From Manihot esculenta (lineage: Eukaryota; Streptophyta; Magnoliopsida; Malpighiales; Euphorbiaceae), in assembly GCF_001659605.2 (NCBI RefSeq), contig NC_035171.2, positions 11,662,614-11,726,613 on the forward strand: DNA of 64,000 nucleotides, in the 5' to 3' direction. This document shows positions 22,251 to 32,899 of the stretch, piece after piece. Numbering within the stretch: position 1 is the first letter of the stretch; each line of letters opens with the position of its first letter. The notes under the pieces are model-generated. The model saw only the letters and a program-made list of their open reading frames with translations, was not told the DNA's origin and ran no database searches. A program made the translations under genes and the position numbers.

Positions 22251-23040
22251 GATTCAGATGCAAAATTCAACCGTTCACTTTGTGAAAGACGTCATGCATA
22301 TTTTGGATTGGAAAGCTGCTCAATGTGCTGGTGTTTTGTATGGAAATACCACTGCTACCTTATATCAGGGCAGGAATTTATTTTGTTCCTTCAATCCTGC
22401 TCGTGATCCTAAAGCCATTTCCCTCTAAATTCGTGCATCATCTTTAAGTTTGGATAATTTCAGTTGGTTTTGTCAAGTTGATGGGGAGTTTTGTTTCAAA
22501 TTCAAGATTTTATTGGTTACGGTTTTGTTATGGAAAACTCTGAGAATATATTTCAACGTGGTGTTTCTAGTTTCTCAGAAAGTAATGGTACGTCGGTAAT
22601 TGTTGAAACTTTAGCTCTCCGTCACTGTTTGCTATTTGCGACGGAATTTTTATTTTTTAATGACTGCATTCTTATAGACTATTTACAAGTAGTTTAAACT
22701 TTTGGTACGTCGGTAATTGTTGAAACTTTAGCTCTCCGTCACTGTTTGTTATTTGCGACAGAATTTTTGCTTTTTAATGACTGCATTCTTATAGACTATT
22801 TACAAGTAGTTCAAACTTTTTAGTTTACACGTTTAGACATTTCTGAACATTTTTTAACCGGGTTTGATTTTGAATGATTGTAAATCTTTGTTAGATTCTA
22901 GAATTGATATTTCTGTTAGATGAGTTCATCGTCATACCACTCTAACAGCTTATACTTTGGCTAGAGAATTTATTAGATATGATCGTTTCTTTATTTCGGA
23001 TAATATTATTTTTTATTTGATGAAATTTTATTAATACAAT
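22250..23040 (+). mobile_element. LINE remnant, RNase H-like 3' part
   Basis: A broken plus-strand frame resembles the RNase H domain at the end of plant LINE ORF2: GYGFVMENSENIFQRG, VETLALRHCLLFATEF, then CILIDYLQVV. Further on come THE-like residues TLTAYTLAREF before decay into AT-rich sequence. Stops interrupt it, so it is dead. It carries a 117-bp in-frame tandem duplication (22587-22703 and 22704-22820). Confidence 0.72.
22587..22820 (+). repeat. 117-bp tandem duplication inside LINE remnant
   Basis: Two adjacent copies start at GGTACGTCGGTAATTG (22587 and 22704) and end before TTTAGTTTACACG. The copies differ at only a few bases. The period is exactly 39 codons. Confidence 0.93.
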
Positions 23041-23297
23041 CGTAGTTTTAATTTTAATATATATATATATATATAGGAGTAATATAAATAAACATTATTA
23101 TTTATAATAAAAAAAAGTCTGTTTTCATGAGATAGGAAAATAGTTTTTACTTAAAAAGAATTAAAATGAGAGAATTATCCAGCTACTAGTCAATGCCTGC
23201 AACATGAGCATGCAAATTGCATCTTCCAAAAAAATTGCCTTTTACATTTTACACCTGCGAAATGAGCGAAGGGAAAAATTTTAAGGAAGATTTATTA

Positions 23298-23966
23298 TTT
23301 AGTTCTTGAATATTACTATTATTAATAAGTCAGTTTCTGTATTTTTAAAAATTTATTAAAATGTACTTATCCATTCTTTCCGTCAATAAAATAGCTCTTC
23401 CATTTTATTTTTCATTAAAAATAGATGGGAGATGAAAGAAAAAATTTTTAAAATCTAATTTTGCCCTCAAATAAAACACTTTATTTAGTCCTTATATATT
23501 ACCATTATTAATAAATCAGTCTCTACATTTTCAGAAATTTATTAAAATGTTCTTATGTTTTCTCAGATCTATTAAATCGTTCTTATTTTTTTTCAGATTT
23601 ATTAAAACGTTTTTATCGTTTTTCTCCATCAATGAAATAGTCCATTCTCCTTCTCCTTTAAAAAAAAAAAAAGAAAGAAAAAGAAGAAAATGAGAAGAAG
23701 ATGATGATAATAATGATAAAGAAAAATCGTCTTTTTTCTCTCCTCGTTAAAGAATAAAAAATCAAAGAATAAGAGAAAGAATCAAAGAAGGAAAAGGAAA
23801 AACAAGAGGAGGAGGAGAAGACAGAATGTAATTTAATATTTTATTATATTTTTAACAGAAAAAATAAACGGAATGATTATTTCGTTAATATCGTTTTAAT
23901 AGATTTCTGAAAATACAGGGATTGGCTTATTAATAATAACAATTCTCAAAAATTAAATTATAAATT
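23298..23966. mobile_element. Foldback (long terminal inverted repeat) element
   Basis: The left end, starting TTTAGTTCTTGAATATT and running through TTATTAATAAGTCAGTTTC and on to TTTATTAAAA, is matched in inverted orientation by about 23900-23966, over roughly 65 bp with scattered differences. A third, direct copy of the left arm sits at about 23485-23555. The centre has a purine-rich run (AAGAAAAAGAAGAAAATGAG, about 23660-23830). No transposase is present and the ends and target duplication are not resolved, so this is a MITE or foldback element of unknown superfamily. Confidence 0.65.
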
Positions 23967-26623
23967 TCTCAAATTTTAAAAGGATAAAAATATTAGTTAA
24001 AAATAGTTTTAACATTTAAATTCAGTCCGACCTGTCAACAAGTATGAATATATTAATCTTTTTATAAAAAAAATTAAATTGAGATTAAAAGAATATGAAT
24101 TAAACTTAAGCCATTAAATAAAGTTACAATCCCAGCATGATCTGACTTATAGAAAGTCAATTTCAAAACAGGAGTCAATAAAATTTATTAAAAAATAAAA
24201 TTTTAAAAAATATTAATTAAACTTAAGCCACTAAAGTTACAGAAATCTCATGTTATATCACTTATAATTAACAAATAAAAAAAACACTATAATTAATAAA
24301 TAACTTTTAACTCTATATTTTTCTAAGTAATTTAATATATAATTAAATTAAATTTTTTAATTAAAGTCTTTAAAACGATATCGTTTCTAAAATAAATTAA
24401 ATTATAAAAAAAAATATTTTAAAAATGGCTTCAAATATTTTGTTGAGATCCTAAAAATTATAGAAAACCCCAAACTCTCCACGACTCTAACCGTTTTTGA
24501 CATTGCTGTTAAGTTTTCAACCAAATGAGCACTTTGTTTAGTTTCAACAGTATGAATAATTTTACAAAAGAGAAAATAATGAAAATTTAAATTTGTGATT
24601 TTTTTTATCCTAAAACTGAAACAAAGATAGGACTGAATGAAAATCTGTTATACCATGCATATTAAATTAAAATCAAATAAAAAAATTAACTTTTTACAAA
24701 TGATTTTTGAATTTACATATATAATTGCTAAAATTAGTGGTAAAAATTAAAAAAATTAGTCGAATCCATTTAATTTGATAATTTGATTCTGTTTATACAT
24801 TAAAATAGTTCAATTCGATTTTAAAAAATAAAAGTTTAATAAAATCAAATCGATCAAATAAATATATTTAAAGATATCCATCAACATTTCTTCTCTTTAT
24901 AAATTAATGTGAAATTCTAACATTGTAATGTTAAAAGCTTTGAGGTTCGGGTTTTTGAATCTTTGGCTCCACAATTTGCACATTCTTTTTTCTTTATTAA
25001 CTTTTAATTTTAATCATCTATTTTTTAATGAATCTGAGTCATTAGTTCTATATATATATTCATTTTTTTTTAGAATAACATAGCACGAGCATGAAGCACA
25101 GCTCCTCCAACTCAGCCTGCATTCCAACAGCGAAGCACTACACCTATGTTTCCCAACACTATAATCATTTTTAAATTTTACTTTGCTGTTAATTTTTTTT
25201 TAATTTTAACTTTGCTTTTCTTAAATTTAAATATCGATGATTGAGATTGAATTAATATTAATATAAATTTAGTTTTTCAATTTATTTAATTAGAAACTCT
25301 AATCACAAAAAAAAAACAGAGAGAAGAGAAGAAATAAAGAATTGATTTCGAATTGAATCAAATCAATTTATTTCAGTTTGATTGTTTATGTAATTTAGTT
25401 TGATTTAATTTTAAATATAATAAAATTTTTATTTTTAATTTATTTAATTTGATTCAGTTTTAAAAGAAATCGACCGATTACTTAATAAAAAAACATCATG
25501 GTACAATGAAGGAATAATAGCTTCAAACAAATCAAGCTATTCTTTAATAATGCTCGCCACAAAACTTTTTATTGTGCGCAATCCTTATTTACTTTTTTTT
25601 TTTTTTTCCTTCTTGCTCTTTTTTAACATCTTTGACATGTTTATATTTTGTTAGCACACTCTTTATTGAGGGTAGTTAGAACTATCAATCACCCAACGTT
25701 TCTTAATAACCTTTAGTTTGAGTAGAAAAATCATAAAAAAATAATAAAAATTATAAATCCAATCAACACGAAAAACCTTATAATATTGTAGCTATTCATA
25801 GTTATTTTGATTAATCTTTCAACACGTCAATTTTAATAACTCGCCTTCTTTACATTTCTTTTTAATTGCATCATCTCTCTCGGTATGAATCTTATTTTCT
25901 TTCCTCTCCTACAAGTCAATTGTGCAGTCTCCTACTCCATCATAGTCAGTGCTACCGTCTTGCTTGATTATGTAGGATGGATTGGTGGTTATAAAGAATA
26001 TATTCAATTAGATTTTGGTTCATTAGTCTTGTCCCTTTTCAAGACTTCACCTTTGAATTGAGATTAAAAGTGTTCAATATGCCCAAAAGATATAATACAA
26101 GAATTTCAAGGAATGGTGTAAAGCAAAGGCCAATTAAAACCTTTCTTTTTCTCTTATAAAATTTTTAGTTTGATAAATATATCTACTTAAACTATGATTA
26201 ATTCGATCATGATCGAATGTATAAATCTCAACATATAAATAGTATAGAAAAATAAATTTTTTGAAATTTATTTAATTCTAAATATATTTTAATAAAAATA
26301 GTGAATTTTTATTGAATTATTTAATGATATTTTAAGATTATCCTTTTTTTTTATAGAACTTATCACTAAAACATCCGTAAGAATATGATTAAAAGAAATA
26401 AAAAATATTTTCATAAAATGAAAAATAAAAAATATTCACTTCGTACAATATTTATGAATAAATGATTGTTTGATAATAACTAATAAATAAAAAAATATAA
26501 ACTTTTCTGCTAAAAGTTGGGTTGAACTTGTAATTTATTAAATACTTTTATGAATGCGAATTAAGTATTGTATTCTTTTTATTATAAATTTACAAAAGGA
26601 AAAAGTTTAAATTTCTCCTCGAA
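23967..26623. other. AT-rich intergenic DNA with repeat relics
   Basis: No gene supported. Segments at about 24740-24870 and 25340-25490 carry TTTGATT/AATCAAA-type inverted motifs resembling decayed versions of the hAT-type MITE at 26632. A mixed-composition patch at 25080-25165 has no frame or known domain. Confidence 0.5.
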
Positions 26624-26631
26624 CTTTCAAG

Positions 26632-27093
26632 TAGGGGTCAGCATTCGGTCGGTTCGGTTCAAAACCGAACCGAATAAACCGAAAATCAAAATTTTAGTGT
26701 TTATAAAAATCAAACCGAACTGATTTTGGTCAGAAACTGAATCGAACCGAACCGGTCTGATTCGATTCGATTCAGTTCGGTTTGATTGGTTTCGATTTTT
26801 AATAATTTTTTTATTTTTTACACTTTATTTTTAATATTTTAAAATTTAATTAAAATATTTTAATCTTAATATGATTTAATTTCTCTATATTATTGAAAAA
26901 ACATATTATTATCACTAATCGGTTTGATTCGGTTTTTTCGGTTTTTTTTCTGATCAAAACAGAACCGAACCGAAATAACTGAAATTTCTGAAAATTAAAA
27001 ACCGAATCGAAATATATAAAAAATCGAACTAAATTTTTAAATCAGTTCGATTCGATCGATTTTTTCGATTTGAACCAAATACTGCTCGCCCTA
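26632..27093. mobile_element. hAT-type MITE, 462 bp
   Basis: A non-autonomous DNA transposon with a perfect 8-bp target duplication CTTTCAAG at 26624-26631 and 27094-27101, the size made by hAT transposases. The ends are imperfect inverted repeats: TAGGGGTCAGCATTCGG on the left, and TAGGGCGAGCAGTATTTGG read from the right. The interior is full of mutually complementary AACCGAACCGAA and TTCGGTTCGG motifs and has no coding capacity. Confidence 0.9.
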
Positions 27094-27101
27094 CTTTCAA
27101 G

Positions 27102-28534
27102 TATCGTTCAAATAAGTCAAATTTTTTACTTTGTGTCCAAATTAGTTATCAATCTTTCAATTAAGTTCAAGTTAGTTATGCCTTAATAAATTACTAAATT
27201 TTAATAATATTTTTTTTAATTTTAAAATTTATTATTTTTAATTAAATTAACAATTTAAAAAACTCAAGAATGTTCAATATTGAAGAGCCAAAACCCAGAC
27301 TCCATTTTAAAACTCAAATCATCTCATCTGCCAAATCATCGACAATAAATCCATAAAACTTTAACATTCAACAAACACCACCAACATTATTCCTTCTTTT
27401 TTTTTTTTTTATCAATTCTCTTTTATAAATGTAATAATTTATTTATCTTTTTTAACTTACAAATTTTACATTTGTAAAGAAAATATAATTTTATAAAAAT
27501 TTATTTTACATTATTTTTTATAAAATAAATCGTGTTAAATTGAGACTACGAGATTTTGACCGAAAAACTGAATTGATCTAATTTCAAATTTAAAAATCTA
27601 TTTAATTTAATTATTAAATACAACTAATAGTTAATAACAGATAGTTAGGATTGATAGAGGCTACTGATTATAACCGAAAGTATATAAAAATATATATATG
27701 ATTTATTTATTATTAAAATACACATAAAATTAATAATTTATTATAAAATAAATATAATTTAAAAATTATAATTATTAATAAAATAAAAGTAAAAAGTCAC
27801 TTTGAACCCTTGTGAAACAGATAAATATTCACTTAAACTCTGGTCAATTTTTTTTCATTGATATCCTCTAAAATTTAAAAACAGTAAATATAATTCGAAA
27901 AATTATTTATTTTAGATCAAATTAGCCAATAAAAGATCACGTGAATACCATGCAATAAACAGAAATTAAAGGGTATCTGTTTTAATAATTAATCCCGTAG
28001 AATTAAAGCTCTTCTAACAACATTTGCTCAAACTTATGAGATTAGTCTTTGATTTGCATTTCCTAATAACATTGCAAAGAGTTTTTGAGAGGTCTAGAGC
28101 AAAAAAGGGGTGATACTTGGTAAAATCCATATAGATTGTAGGTGCAACAATAGGGAGATTATGTATCAAGATTTTCAAGAAGAGTTGATTATTTTTGAAA
28201 TTTTTGGACTCAACAAGATAGCTTTTTAAAGGCAGAGAGAGTGAAGAAAGAAGAGTAATGGAAAGGGAGGCAGCCAAAGCTATCAATTTTAGAGATAGGA
28301 ATGAAAGGAAAGAGAAATGACATAGAAGAATGAGAAATGTTGGATTTGTAGGTTAGTTTTTTTGGAGAGAATGCCATTCCAAAACTTTATTAAGGAAGTA
28401 TGAGTGTGTGATAATAAATGGGAGATGAGAATAGAAGAAAAAGATGGGTGTATTGAGTTGTGATGGAAAGGTTGCTTGATTCTTTTGTTCATCATGGAAG
28501 ACAGTTGAATGGAAATGATAGTTGATAACATTAT
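27102..28534. other. Intergenic DNA, AT-rich then mixed composition
   Basis: 27102-28000 is AT-rich with no features. 28000-28534 is less biased and has two consecutive minus-strand open frames (28289-28531 and 28014-28286). The second begins with a hydrophobic stretch, LAASLSITLLSSLSLPL, that could pass for a signal peptide. I recognise no family, there is no clear splice structure, and I do not call a gene. Confidence 0.45.
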
Positions 28535-28955
28535 TGATGACTACCGGCCGGGCTTCTAACACGTAGGCTGAAGCCTGATCTTAAAGAAGAAAATAGGTCC
28601 AAAATCTAATAAATTTCAATAAACAGACCGGTTTAATATCGCGCTATTTAGTACATGGCTAAAGCAAGCCAGACTGATCCTATGCTTAGATCCACCAGAG
28701 AGGAATCTAGTCCAGTGATATGATAAGAGGTAAAAGAGCAGACTCAATTATCTCGCGGCCTTAATAGCATGCGCGTCTGCGTGACAGAGATAAGTGGCAC
28801 TGTAACAGAATGTCGGTTATACATTACTAAAGAAAAAAAAAAATAAAGAATGACGGTTATATATTACTAAAAAAAAAAAGATAAAGAGGGAGAGATGTGA
28901 GCTTCTCAGGCTAAACTTAGATACACCTTTTAAACTCTATTTTCTGAATTTCAGA
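28535..28955 (+). repeat. Diverged solo or partial LTR of the element-C family
   Basis: Aligns by eye with 14621-15165: both start TGATGAC, then CCGGGCTTC, a shared GGAATCTAGTCCAGTGATAT-type stretch, CTCGCGGCC, GCATGCGCGTC, AGTGGCACTGTAACAGAATG and GGTTATACATTACTA. It has many substitutions and small deletions. No coding sequence or target duplication found, so it is an old solo or truncated LTR. Confidence 0.72.
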
Positions 28956-29410
28956 GCATCAATTATCTTTTTTTTCAATTATTATACTGTTTCAATAAAA
29001 TTTCAACAAAAAAATTTTCAATCAGATAATGAAAACGTGATATTGTTAATTTTGGACTAAAAAATATTAGTTTTAAATTTTGTAGGGTGTGAATAGACAG
29101 AAAAAAAAATTTTAATTAGAGCTTAAATGAATATTTAACAAATTTATGAGGGTTTAAAAAATCTTTTATTACGTATATATATAAATTATTATTGCTATTA
29201 ACTGTCTATTAGTTATTCTCTATTTTTTAATAAATATTTAATTTAAATTTAATTTAACTATTTAGATGTTTTTTAGCCGGATATTTGGTAAACCAAACCA
29301 AACACCTAGGTGGTCAGACATTCGAGCCAAACCATGCGCGCACTGAATTAAAAAGACCCTCAAAAACCCTAACGTCTGGCTGAAGCTGGTGGCACAAAGA
29401 AGAAGGACCA
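28956..29410. other. Upstream region of the acidic-protein gene
   Basis: AT-rich to about 29260, then mixed-composition DNA just before the ATG that probably holds the 5' UTR (contains AAAACCCTAACG at about 29361-29372). No other gene seen. Confidence 0.4.
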
Positions 29411-30037
29411 ATGCCAGAAATCGCCAACAAAGACGAACCCTTGTTGCCCTCCAAGCGTAAACTCGATTCACTTCCAATTTCAGAAGGCAAAGAAGAATTA
29501 CAAGAAGATCAACCCAACAAAAATCAAAAGCTCCAATCTCTCACCCACAACGGCAATTCGCCGGTCATCGAAGAGACAACCACTGGAAGCCAACCTCTTT
29601 TACTTTCTAACATCAATACCGGCGCTAATTCTTCCATTTCCAAAGAGAAAAGTAGCAGTAAATCTGTGGCGGAAGATAAAGACACCGGAGAAGAGGAACA
29701 AGAAGATGATGATGATGATGGAGACTATGAGGATGAAGAAGAGGAGGAGGAAGAGAACGGAGAGGCGTCTGTAGTGGATAAGAAAGGTAAAGGGATCATG
29801 ATTGAAGAGGTGAAAGATGATGATAGTGATGATGAAGATGACGAAGACAATGATTCGAGTGATGCCGGAAGTGAATTGGACGGTAATGGTAGTGAGCTAG
29901 AGGATGATCCTCTGGCTGAGGTTGATCTGGATAACATTCTACCATCGAGGACGCGGCGACGGACGGCGCAGCCTGGGGTTTATATTACTGACGACCATGG
30001 TAACTTTGACGATGATAGCGATGATAGTGATGCCTGA
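29411..30037 (+). CDS. Intronless acidic protein, CHZ1-like H2A.Z chaperone candidate, 208 aa
   Basis: A single uninterrupted frame from an ATG in AGGACCAATG to a TGA. The first ~95 residues are Ser/Thr/Lys-rich. Residues ~95-115 and ~130-168 are almost pure Asp/Glu tracts separated by a basic patch (DKKGKGIMIEEVK). The C-terminus has DLDNILPSRTRRRTAQPGVY and ends in another acidic tail. The NILPSRTRRR segment beside acidic blocks is the sort of short motif seen in CHZ-domain chaperones, which bind H2A.Z-H2B dimers and act in the nucleus. That function is inferred from the motif and composition. It could instead be a generic acidic nuclear protein. A possible donor (AG/GTCAGT) lies at 30046, just after the stop, so a 3'-UTR intron is possible but unproven. 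Confidence 0.72.
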   Translation: MPEIANKDEPLLPSKRKLDSLPISEGKEELQEDQPNKNQKLQSLTHNGNSPVIEETTTGSQPLLLSNINTGANSSISKEKSSSKSVAEDKDTGEEEQEDDDDDGDYEDEEEEEEENGEASVVDKKGKGIMIEEVKDDDSDDEDDEDNDSSDAGSELDGNGSELEDDPLAEVDLDNILPSRTRRRTAQPGVYITDDHGNFDDDSDDSDA

Positions 30038-30946
30038 TTCAAGGCAGGTCAGTTGAAAATTGAGGTTAATTGGTTACTGAATTTGGGGTTACTAATTAGT
30101 GTTAGTGATTTTGGGGAGACTCTATCTAGTTTCACATTCTGATCTTCGATGTGGGAAGATTATACACAAATGTTGTAAATTTGATGAGGTTTTATCTTTA
30201 CTTCTAATACTAGTTTTTGTGCGGAATCACCTATTTTTTCGTTTAGAGTAATATTCCATCACAGTTTCTTGAAAATTGGTGGAATTTTAGATTTGTTATT
30301 ATGTTCCTCCTTTTGATTTGTATCGAATTTCTTTTCAAACAGAAGGTGAAGATGGACTAACAAAGATGTCACAACAATTTGAAGCTTATTCTACTAATTG
30401 GTGATGTTCCTTTGGGTGTTTTCTTTTGCCATATCGAAACTCTGTAATTTTTTGAAAGATAAAAATGATCCTTAGGCAATTGATATATGCCTGGAGAGAA
30501 GCAAACAATTGGATGCAAGCTACACTATGTTAGCTTCCTTTAGTGGATAATTATTCCCACATGTAAGCCATGTTGATCAGCTTAGTTAAAACTAACTTAT
30601 AGGTAAAGGTAAAAGATAGAGATATAGAAACTCTATCAATATGTGATGTAGAAAATTGAATAAATGAATTCACCATTGATACACACGTTCCTACTATGAA
30701 AAGTCCAGCTTTGTTCTGTAGCTTCATATGAAATTGAGTTTTACATACTTTTCTTATTCCCACCTTTACCCTGCTTGGATTGTTTAGGATATGATTTTAT
30801 CACTGACAAATATCTAGTTAAGAGTGCAATTTGCTACCATGGTACTGTTAAATTATGCTTTTATTCAGCTGTATGTTGAGTGAGCAAATAAAAAGGAGGA
30901 AAATAATGGTAATAGTTTATTCTTCTAAAGGTTGATTAAAGCTCTG

Positions 30947-30949
30947 TGA

Positions 30950-30996
<47 letters not shown>
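30947..30996. repeat. (GT)n(GA)n microsatellite
   Basis: About ten GT units run directly into about fifteen GA units. Confidence 0.95.
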
Positions 30997-30998
<2 letters not shown>

Positions 30999-31985
30999 TG
31001 TCACCCTTTATATGAAGAGTGATTCTAGGAGAGGTGTTCCTTCCCTTATGGTACTTAACTCTATACAAAATTTTGAGGATGCAATGTGTGCTGACAAATA
31101 AATATTTTGAGTTTCTCACATGCCCTTAGAATTGTGCATGTTACATTGATTTCAACTCTTTACTGGCATACAAAGGGTTTCAGCTGCTATTTAGACTTTG
31201 TGAAAGAGGTTAAGGAGTTTGTAAAGCGTGGCAGTTCACTTTTCAGAACTAAAATTGATATACAGTGTTTGTAACTTGCACATGTGGCTATGGTACATAC
31301 ATGTGCAAAGATCTCTCTATTTATTCCTGAGTTTCCTTTTGAATAAATAATCATGATTTTTATCATAGGCTTTCAATATTAAGAAACCAACTAGCAATCC
31401 TTTTGGTTTTTGGGGCCCTGGTTCCTTTTGGCAGCAGCTCTTGCTCAAGGTTGGATAGGTTTTTTTTTTTTTTTTTTTTTATTGACCTAGCTAACTCATG
31501 CTTGTGCCTTGTAATTGATCTGAGACTGTTTTACATTTTTATCTCTGAATATGTTTCCCAATGTCTTTGAAAATAGTCTTTTGTTTTGGAACCTCCTGCC
31601 CCCACAAACTTGGCCCAAATAGTACTTTGCCTTTTAATCTTTAGCAACTCAATTTTACTTAAACTTGGCCCCAAATCTCACAACTTGATTCTCTTCTATC
31701 CCTTCTTATTCCCAATTCCAATCTCCTTTGTATCCTTTCTTGATAATTGTGAAACAAATCAATGGATGTGAACCAGAGCTAGGAAAAAATATTCCAGGAA
31801 TGCTGAGTCATTGATCATTATTGAACAACTGAATTTCATCCTCTTACCATTGTTAACAATACTCCATCTATAGCAATCAATAAGCAAATAATTCACTTCT
31901 GGGTGCTTTTTCTTGATCATTATTCAGATTTTATTCTTCTCCCTTCATATGGTTTGTTTTGTTCCAGAAAGCAATTTGCCTTTTC

Positions 31986-32035
31986 TTTTTTTTTTTTTTG
32001 GGGGGGGGGGGGGGTGATGTGGGTGGGTGGGTAGG
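31986..32035 (+). repeat. T14-G15 homopolymer junction with G-quadruplex-like tail
   Basis: Fourteen T (31986-31999) are followed directly by fifteen G (32000-32014) and then GATGTGGGTGGGTGGGTAGG. Several closely spaced G-tracts could form a G-quadruplex in single-stranded DNA or RNA. A run of this kind is also prone to sequencing or assembly error. Confidence 0.85.
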
Positions 32036-32396
32036 TGGTGGTTCACATTTTATGGTAAACCTGAATGTAGGTACTAAACTACTAGAAATGGTTGCTAATA
32101 TATGGAAGTAAACTTGGTGAATATTTGTGTTGAAACCTGTCTCGCATCCTGCTGCAATACTGTCATAGACTAACCCCTTGATTGAAATCAAGAAATTTGC
32201 AAGAATTCAATTCAATTGTTTTTTTTCTCATGTTTGGAAGACAAAGAAATAAAATCATTTTAAAAGAAATAGAACTCATGCATAATTGTGTAAGAATTGA
32301 TTGAATACATTTCTTGCAAGTGACTTATTCAAAACAAGTGATTCGCAATAGTCCCAAGAAAATTCATTCCTCCTTATGTTATTGCTTAAGGGACTA

Positions 32397-32899
32397 TAGG
32401 AGGTGAGTATTTGGTTAACTGAACCGAACCAAATGGAAATTTAGGAAAAAACCAAATCTAACTAAGATCGGAAAATTCAGTTAATAATTGGTTATAACTG
32501 ATTTTACAGAAAGAACATAGTATATATTTTATATTATTTTTTAATGTAATTTAATACTAGTAAAAATATTTTTTTAATCAATTTTAATTACAAAAATAAT
32601 AATTTTGATTTTATTAATAAATAAATGTTTAGTAATTAACTATTACTAATAAATTATAAAAATAATTACTAACAATAATATATTTTAATAAAATTATAAT
32701 GAATATATTAATTAATAGTAAAACAATTGTTTCAGTTAATTGGATTGCTTATCAACAGTAATCGACTTAATAACTGAAAACTGAAAGTCTGTAGACTTGC
32801 TAACCAAAAAGCTGAACTGAGTTTATTATGTACCAAAATAATTGAAAATTTCAACTGTTCTGTTCAGTTGTTTGGTTATAACTGAATAATCCACTCCTC
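32397..32899. mobile_element. Probable MITE with inverted ends
   Basis: The left end, GAGGTGAGTATTTGGTTAACTG, is matched in inverted orientation by the right end at about 32865-32899 (TTGGTTATAACTGAATAATC, then CACTCCTC). The core is AT-rich. It resembles in style, but not sequence, the hAT-type MITE at 26632. I could not find a clean 8-bp target duplication. Confidence 0.55.

Larger units (their letters stand above)
30038..32396. other. Downstream intergenic DNA
   Basis: Mixed-composition sequence without a supportable coding exon. It includes a compound microsatellite at about 30947-30996, a poly-T at about 31461-31481 and a T14-G15 junction at 31986-32014. Parts near the acidic-protein gene may be its 3' UTR. 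Small open frames such as 31586-31771 show no recognisable domain. Confidence 0.45.

Noticed and set aside
29725..29937. Serine-rich minus-strand frame
   Set aside because: Antisense of the acidic (GAT/GAA-rich) coding sequence; Ser runs are the complement of Asp/Glu runs.
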